Shown here: positions 5,946 through 9,394 of the stretch, piece after piece
How the letters are laid out: the number at the start of each line of letters is the position of its first letter
How positions within the stretch are numbered: position 1 is the stretch's first letter
Assembly: GCA_964544695.1 (NCBI GenBank)
Contig: CAZJDB010000179.1
Location: 1 to 9,394, forward strand
Direction of reading: 5' to 3'
Origin: Dinghuibacter sp964544695
GTDB taxonomy: Bacteria; Bacteroidota; Bacteroidia; Chitinophagales; Chitinophagaceae
Length of the DNA stretch: 9,394 nucleotides
Notes under the pieces: model-generated
What the model was told of the DNA's origin: nothing
The model's input: the letters and a program-made list of their open reading frames with translations, nothing else
Databases searched by the model: none
Position numbers and translations under genes: made by a program

Positions 5946-6326
5946 TTATTTCTTCGGCGCTTTCTTTTTACCCGCGACAGTACGGCGTTTCCCCTTCCGG
6001 GTACGTGCATTCGTCCTCGTACGCTGGCCCCTGACGGGCAACCCTTTGCGATGACGCAAGCCACGGTAGCAAGCGATGTCCAGGAGACGCTTGATGTTCA
6101 TCTGGACCTCGGAGCGCAGTTGGCCTTCCACCTTGAACTCATTGTTGATGATGTTCCGGATGGTCGATTGCTCTTCGTCATTCCATTGGTTCACCTTCTT
6201 ATCATAAGGGATCTGCGCCTTGTCCAGGATGTACTGGGCAGTAGACCGACCGATCCCATATATATAGGTCAGGCCAATTTCGCCTCTTTTGTTCTTGGGT
6301 AAATCAATACCGGCTATACGAGCCAT
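5946..6326 (-). CDS. rpsM: 30S ribosomal protein S13 (uS13)
   Basis: Head protein of the small subunit that forms intersubunit bridges and contacts the P-site tRNA through its basic tail. The 126 residues begin MARIAGIDLPKNKRGEIGLTYIYGIG, the helix-two-turn-helix start of the family. They continue through INNEFKVEGQLRSEVQMNIKRL to the highly conserved CYRGLRHRKGLPVRGQRTRTNARTRKG, and end in a Lys-rich KKKAPKK. It lies 31 bases after rpmJ, the usual order at the head of the alpha operon. Confidence 0.99.
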   Translation of the reverse strand: MARIAGIDLPKNKRGEIGLTYIYGIGRSTAQYILDKAQIPYDKKVNQWNDEEQSTIRNIINNEFKVEGQLRSEVQMNIKRLLDIACYRGLRHRKGLPVRGQRTRTNARTRKGKRRTVAGKKKAPKK

Positions 6327-6357
6327 ATCTGTAATTTAAAATTTAATGAGTGATCAA

Positions 6358-6474
6358 TTACCCCTGCCTTTGTTTGAAGCGGGGGTTCTTTTTGTTGATT
6401 ACATACAACCGGCCCTTGCGACGTACGATCTTGCATTCGGCGCTTCTCTTTTTGATGGCGGCTCTTACTTTCAT
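6358..6474 (-). CDS. rpmJ: 50S ribosomal protein L36 (bL36), zinc-free type
   Basis: A 38-residue large-subunit protein, short enough to be missed by length cut-offs. Translation from the ATG at 6474 gives MKVRAAIKKRSAECKIVRR, continuing to the conserved end NPRFKQRQG and a TAA stop. E. coli L36 binds zinc through three cysteines and one histidine. Here only one cysteine (Cys14) remains; the other ligand positions are Ser, Asn and Phe, so this is the C-minus form. It begins 6 bases after the infA stop and lies 31 bases before rpsM, the standard infA-rpmJ-rpsM order. Confidence 0.97.
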   Translation of the reverse strand: MKVRAAIKKRSAECKIVRRKGRLYVINKKNPRFKQRQG

Positions 6475-6480
6475 AACATG

Positions 6481-6702
6481 TTAATTTTTATACCTGAAAT
6501 TGATCCGTCCGCGACTTAAATCATAAGGACTCATCTCCACGCCCACACGGTCCCCGGGAAGAATCCTGATATAGTGCATCCTCATTTTTCCGGATATCGT
6601 CGCAAGGACTTCGTGCCCGTTTTCCAGCCTTACCCGGAACCTGGCGTTCGATAAAGCCTCGATAATCACACCGTCCTGCTTGATTAATCCTTGTTTTGAC
6701 AT
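6481..6702 (-). CDS. infA: Translation initiation factor IF-1
   Basis: Binds the A site of the 30S subunit during initiation and aids IF-2 and IF-3. The 73-residue protein is a single S1-like OB fold of normal length. Its blocks are GVIIEALSNARFRVRLENGHEVLATISGK ahead of residue 40, MRMHYIRILPGDRVGVEMSPYDLSRGRI, and the C-terminal FRYKN. It is the first gene of the ribosomal unit here, and a TAnnTTTG box lies 16 bases upstream of its ATG. Normally in this cluster infA follows secY and map; here the next gene upstream is hmgA, 75 bases away on the same strand. Confidence 0.98.
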   Translation of the reverse strand: MSKQGLIKQDGVIIEALSNARFRVRLENGHEVLATISGKMRMHYIRILPGDRVGVEMSPYDLSRGRINFRYKN

Positions 6703-6718
6703 ACAGATTTTGGGAGTG

Positions 6719-6726
6719 CAAAGCTA
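6719..6726 (-). promoter_or_regulatory. Candidate promoter -7 box for infA and the ribosomal unit
   Basis: The minus strand reads TAGCTTTG, an exact TAnnTTTG match, 16 bases before the infA ATG; transcription would begin about 10 bases upstream of the start codon. A TTG lies 22 bases further upstream (6749-6751), close to the usual -33 spacing. The context is an A/T-rich 75-base spacer. A promoter is expected here because infA has lost its normal upstream neighbours. Confidence 0.55.
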
Positions 6727-6777
6727 ACGATTTTTTACTAAAAAAATGCAATTTATTCCGCCAAACCCGTGGGCCCC

Positions 6778-7935
6778 CTACTCCGCCCAGGACATCACAT
6801 ACGCCGGATCTTCGATTTCCAGGGCCGTAATGGTTGGCTTCAGGGGGTGGAAAGTATCCACCATTACCGCCAGCTCCCGCGTCTCTTTGGCCCCTATGCT
6901 CTTTTCCACGGTGCCAGGATGGGGTCCGTGGGGGATCCCCCCCGGGTGCAGGGTCATCTGTCCCCGGGTAACGTTTTTCCGGCTCATGAAGTCTCCATCT
7001 ACATAATATAGTAATTCATCGCTATCTATATTACTATGATTATAAGGAGCTGGTATCGATTGAGGGTGGTAGTCAAACATCCGCGGCACAAACGAACAGA
7101 TGACAAAGTTCCGCGCCTCGAAGGTCAGGTGGACGGGTGGGGGCTGGTGGACCCTTCCCGTAATAGGCTCGAAATCGTGGATGGAAAAAGCAAAGGGGTA
7201 ACAGCACCCGTCCCACCCCACCACGTCGAAGGGGTGGTGGCCATAGTGGAAAGTATAGAGCTCCCCCGCTTTTTTAATCAGCATCAGGAAATCGCCCTTT
7301 TCAGCGTGCGTCGCCAGATTCCGGGGGGTCCGGATGTCCCGCTCGCAATAGGGTGAATGCTCCAGGAGCTGGCCGTAGGGGCTCAGGTACTTTTTGGGAA
7401 ACCGGACCGGGCTGAACGATTCCACGATAAACAAACGATTATCTTGGCCCTCAAACTTCAGTTGGTAGATCGTACCACGGGGGATGACGAGGTAGTCCCC
7501 GTAACCAAAGGTCAGTTCCCCATAGGGAGTGGCCAGGACCCCGCTGCCCTCGTGCACAAAGATCACCTCATCCGCATCGGCGTTCTTGAAGAAGTATTCG
7601 CCGGTCCCATGGAGGGGCGCAGCCAGGACGATATGCACGTCATTGTTTACGAGGATGGCTTTCCGGGAAGTCAGGTAATCCTTTTCCGTGGGCACCTTGA
7701 ACCCGAGAAAGCTCCGGTGCTTCAGCATTTTTTCCTCGGCAATTTTAGGCAGGACACTATAAGGTTCGCCCACCTGGATGATATCGGTAGGCGGATAAAC
7801 ATGATACATTAAGGAATAATCGGAAGAAAAACCTTCCGTGGAAAAGAGCTGCTCCGCATACAGCCCTCCGTCAGGCTTGCGGAACTGGGTATGGCGTTTA
7901 TGGGGTATCTCTCCCAAGGTATGATAGGATGGCAT
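6778..7935 (-). CDS. hmgA: Homogentisate 1,2-dioxygenase (short bacterial form)
   Basis: Opens the ring of homogentisate to maleylacetoacetate using Fe(II) and oxygen, in tyrosine and phenylalanine breakdown. The 385-residue protein starts MPSYHTLGEIPHKRHTQF, a start typical of bacterial members, and has two cupin-like parts. The first includes DEVIFVHEGSGVL (122-134) and GDYLVIPRGT (146-155). The second holds the likely metal ligands: His300 and Glu307 in NHSNIDSDELL, and His336 in GGIPHGPHPG. The human and Pseudomonas enzymes are about 430-445 residues and space the His and Glu by 6 residues; here the gap is 7, with an Asp at +6. No other tyrosine-catabolism gene is in the window. It has its own promoter-like box upstream. 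A homogentisate-dioxygenase-like cupin with another substrate is the alternative. Confidence 0.88.
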   Translation of the reverse strand: MPSYHTLGEIPHKRHTQFRKPDGGLYAEQLFSTEGFSSDYSLMYHVYPPTDIIQVGEPYSVLPKIAEEKMLKHRSFLGFKVPTEKDYLTSRKAILVNNDVHIVLAAPLHGTGEYFFKNADADEVIFVHEGSGVLATPYGELTFGYGDYLVIPRGTIYQLKFEGQDNRLFIVESFSPVRFPKKYLSPYGQLLEHSPYCERDIRTPRNLATHAEKGDFLMLIKKAGELYTFHYGHHPFDVVGWDGCCYPFAFSIHDFEPITGRVHQPPPVHLTFEARNFVICSFVPRMFDYHPQSIPAPYNHSNIDSDELLYYVDGDFMSRKNVTRGQMTLHPGGIPHGPHPGTVEKSIGAKETRELAVMVDTFHPLKPTITALEIEDPAYVMSWAE

Positions 7936-7967
7936 AGCAAGACGATTAGGCGGTATGGAAAAAAGGG

Positions 7968-7975
7968 CAAATATA
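7968..7975 (-). promoter_or_regulatory. Candidate hmgA promoter -7 box
   Basis: The minus strand reads TATATTTG, an exact TAnnTTTG match, 32 bases upstream of the hmgA ATG. A TTTC element lies 17 bases further upstream, a degenerate -33. A leader of about 27 bases would result. The box is in the 64-base gap between hmgA and the secreted-protein genes, so hmgA may be transcribed separately from them. Confidence 0.6.
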
Positions 7976-7999
7976 CTGAAATTGGCCGGGATGAAAGGG

Positions 8000-8566
8000 C
8001 TAGTTCTTTATCGGCGGAAAGGGAGCCTCGGAAAAAAATAAGACCCAAGTCAAAATCGCCTGGCTTCCGGTGGAATATTCGTAGGTGTAGGAATAATTCC
8101 CATTGGATGTTTGTTGGAAAAGTTCGTTGGAAATACCGATTTGATAATATTGACTCACTGGCTGTGTATACCTGTCCTTGAGTGTTTGAAAAAGGAGCAG
8201 CAGCCCGTAGTATGTTTTTTGGTTATCGAAATTTTTGATGACTACGTCATAGTAATGGAGAGGTACGGCAGGCCAGCAGTAGGTAGTTATCTTTTCTCCT
8301 CCCTTTATTTCCCTGGATCGTACGATCCGGGAACGGCAATCCCGGATATCGAGGGTACCCAGATCGACCTTTCGATCGTTTTCCAGGATTCCGGAAGTCG
8401 AAAGGTTGAATTTCTGATTGGGAGATATAGTCAGATTGCTGTCGACAAAGGTGAGGGAGAAGTTCCCTTTGATCAGCATTTGGTCTATTGGCACCCACTT
8501 TTGGCCAAATGCCGGAAGGACCGGGCAGATTAGGAGGAGGCCGACGAAGGCAAACAGGGATTTCAT
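8000..8566 (-). CDS. Secreted protein of unknown function, paralogue B
   Basis: I do not recognise this family. The 188-residue protein begins with a signal peptide (MKSLFAFVGLLLICPVLPAFGQ, cleavage probably after Ala19-Phe-Gly, near residue 21-23). The mature part seems rich in beta strands. It is a paralogue of the gene just upstream: shared blocks are IKGNFSL (32-38), FNL...G..END (53-64), LHYY (103-106), KTYYGL (117-122), VSQ.Y.I (137-143), GNYSY.YEYS (156-165), LTW (172-174) and PPI (184-186). Two extra cysteines (Cys77, Cys97) absent from the paralogue lie in the divergent middle part and could form a disulfide. The start is 4 bases after the previous stop, so it is cotranscribed. Exported to the periplasm or outside; lipid anchoring is unlikely since no lipobox is seen. 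Confidence 0.8.
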   Translation of the reverse strand: MKSLFAFVGLLLICPVLPAFGQKWVPIDQMLIKGNFSLTFVDSNLTISPNQKFNLSTSGILENDRKVDLGTLDIRDCRSRIVRSREIKGGEKITTYCWPAVPLHYYDVVIKNFDNQKTYYGLLLLFQTLKDRYTQPVSQYYQIGISNELFQQTSNGNYSYTYEYSTGSQAILTWVLFFSEAPFPPIKN

Positions 8567-8570
8567 ATTA

Positions 8571-9110
8571 TTACAAAATGGGGGGTAATGGGGAATCGGA
8601 AACCAGCAGGAACCACGTTAGATCAGTTGCCAGACGGGAAGAGTATTCATAACTATAAGAATAGTTGCCCTCGGTTGCGCCGGCAAACAATGCATCGGAA
8701 AAATTGATCAGGTACGCTTGGCTGACTGCATCCGACAGACGGCCCCTGGGAGTCTTGAAAAATAGGATGAGCCCATAATAGGTTTTGTGGTCATCGAGGT
8801 TGGTCACCTGGATCTCATAATAATGCAATTTATCCCCTTTGTATACGATGTAGTGGCTGCCGTCCCTATCCTTCCGTCTCTTGGTTAAAATACCTTGGTT
8901 TGCATCTTTTTTGTGGAGTACCTGGTCGTTTTCTACCATACCCAACCGAGTCAGGTTGAACATTTCCTGGGGCTGTAGCGTCACTTGCAAATCGGGAAAA
9001 AACAGGCTAAAATTGCCCTTTATAACCCCATTTTCCACGGGAACCATTTGCTGGGCCTGTGTCGGGGAGTAAAATGTGGCTAGGAGGAAGGCAAACGTTA
9101 TCTCTTTCAT
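8571..9110 (-). CDS. Secreted protein of unknown function, paralogue A
   Basis: Not a family I recognise. The 179-residue protein has a signal peptide (residues 1 to about 19-20, ending PTQAQ) and a beta-rich mature part. It shares with the following gene VIKGNFSL (29-36), FNL...G.VEND (51-62), LHYY (95-98), N.D.HKTYYGL (104-114), AVSQAYLI (128-135), GNYSYSYEYS (148-157), LTW (164-166) and PLPPI (174-178). The stretch between the second and third block (about 63-92) is the least conserved and is charged here (KKDANQ, KRRKDRDG). There are no cysteines. The gene begins 5 bases after the stop of a partial upstream gene, and ends 4 bases before paralogue B. Such tight spacing suggests all three act together. 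Confidence 0.8.
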   Translation of the reverse strand: MKEITFAFLLATFYSPTQAQQMVPVENGVIKGNFSLFFPDLQVTLQPQEMFNLTRLGMVENDQVLHKKDANQGILTKRRKDRDGSHYIVYKGDKLHYYEIQVTNLDDHKTYYGLILFFKTPRGRLSDAVSQAYLINFSDALFAGATEGNYSYSYEYSSRLATDLTWFLLVSDSPLPPIL

Positions 9111-9115
9111 ATTCG

Positions 9116-9394
9116 TTAATGAATATCAATTTTATAATTCACCGGATTGAGGTATGCATGGTTATAGTAGAGCGCCATTGTGTGATTTCCACTCAACCCC
9201 TCCAGATAAAGGACAAGTTTGCCCCGGGCACCCGCACGGCAATTGGCCGAAAACGCTTTTACAACCTTTGCCGGGGTGGTTCCATTCCCTCCGGTCCTGG
9301 ATGATCCGCCCTCTCCCTCGTTTCTTTCGCTGGTGCCTTGTCCACCCGTCCTGCCCGTGGAACCACCGTCCTGGTCGCGCTGGCTGGTGCCACC
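9116..9394 (-). CDS. C-terminal part of an unknown protein with Gly-rich linker
   Basis: The frame is open to the right edge and ends in TAA at 9116-9118, giving 92 residues of an incomplete protein. About the first 42 visible residues are low-complexity, rich in Gly, Thr, Ser, Arg and Glu (GGTSQRDQDGGSTGRTGGQG and onward). A compact, strand-rich C-terminal part follows (about 43-92), including AFSANCRAG, KLVLYLEGLSGNHTMALYYN and ending NYKIDIH. A disordered linker in front of a small domain is common in secreted or surface proteins; I cannot name the domain. Its stop is 5 bases from the start of paralogue A, so it heads, or is inside, the same operon. Most of the gene lies outside the window. 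Confidence 0.6.
   Translation of the reverse strand, partial: GGTSQRDQDGGSTGRTGGQGTSERNEGEGGSSRTGGNGTTPAKVVKAFSANCRAGARGKLVLYLEGLSGNHTMALYYNHAYLNPVNYKIDIH

Noticed and set aside
5507..6064. 185-codon minus-strand frame spanning rpsM, the spacer and rpsK
   Set aside because: It is out of frame with two clear ribosomal proteins, and its basic composition comes from their Lys/Arg codons.
6727..6747. T-run/A-run palindrome between hmgA and infA as a terminator
   Set aside because: The stem would be A/T pairs only, with no GC-rich part, so it would be too weak for intrinsic termination.
9116..9270. C-terminal domain of the partial gene as a third copy of the secreted paralogue
   Set aside because: KLVLYLEGLSGNHTMALYY resembles the LHYY...KTYYGL region only loosely, and the GNYSY, LTW and PPI blocks are missing.
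9059..9304. 81-codon + strand frame near the right edge
   Set aside because: The opposite strand carries a frame open to the edge whose stop is 5 bases from paralogue A, fitting the operon; the + frame has no recognisable feature.

Overview
The window looks like a chromosomal segment of a Bacteroidota member, most likely near the Chitinophagaceae. The reasons are a fairly GC-rich, Bacteroidota-style protein set, promoter boxes of the TAnnTTTG type, ribosomal proteins S4 and L36 without zinc ligands, and an L17 with a long Ala/Lys/Glu tail. The genus-level placement is inference. No mobile element, CRISPR array, tRNA or rRNA is visible, and no stretch over 300 bases lacks a gene.

Left part (+ strand, 3-1484): the C-terminal part of an outer-membrane beta-barrel-like protein cut by the window edge, then, 3 bases later, an integral membrane protein made of two copies of a DoxX-like four-helix unit. 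This pair converges on, and overlaps by 59 bases, the end of aroQ.

Centre (- strand, read right to left, 6702 to 1426): infA, rpmJ, rpsM, rpsK, rpsD, rpoA, rplQ, a rho-independent terminator, then carA and aroQ with an ATGA stop/start overlap. This is the alpha-operon end of the ribosomal protein supercluster: initiation factor 1, small- and large-subunit proteins and the RNA polymerase alpha subunit. It is followed by a two-gene unit for carbamoyl phosphate synthesis (small subunit) and the third step of the shikimate pathway. The secY/map end that usually precedes infA is absent, and a homogentisate dioxygenase gene sits there instead. The four spacers rpsM-rpsK, rpsK-rpsD, rpsD-rpoA and rpoA-rplQ share one layout: stop codon, GC-rich inverted repeat, then an AT-rich leader to the next start. 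The rpsK-rpsD spacer also has two mutually exclusive hairpins and a perfect tandem 9-base repeat inside a third stem-loop.

Right part (- strand, 9394 to 6778): a partial gene with a Gly/Thr/Ser-rich linker and a small C-terminal domain, then two tandem paralogous secreted proteins of unknown function, all within 4-5 bases of each other and so probably one operon. Then comes hmgA (tyrosine/phenylalanine breakdown) with its own Bacteroidota-type promoter. The secreted-protein cluster is the least explained part of the window and the best candidate for something undescribed.
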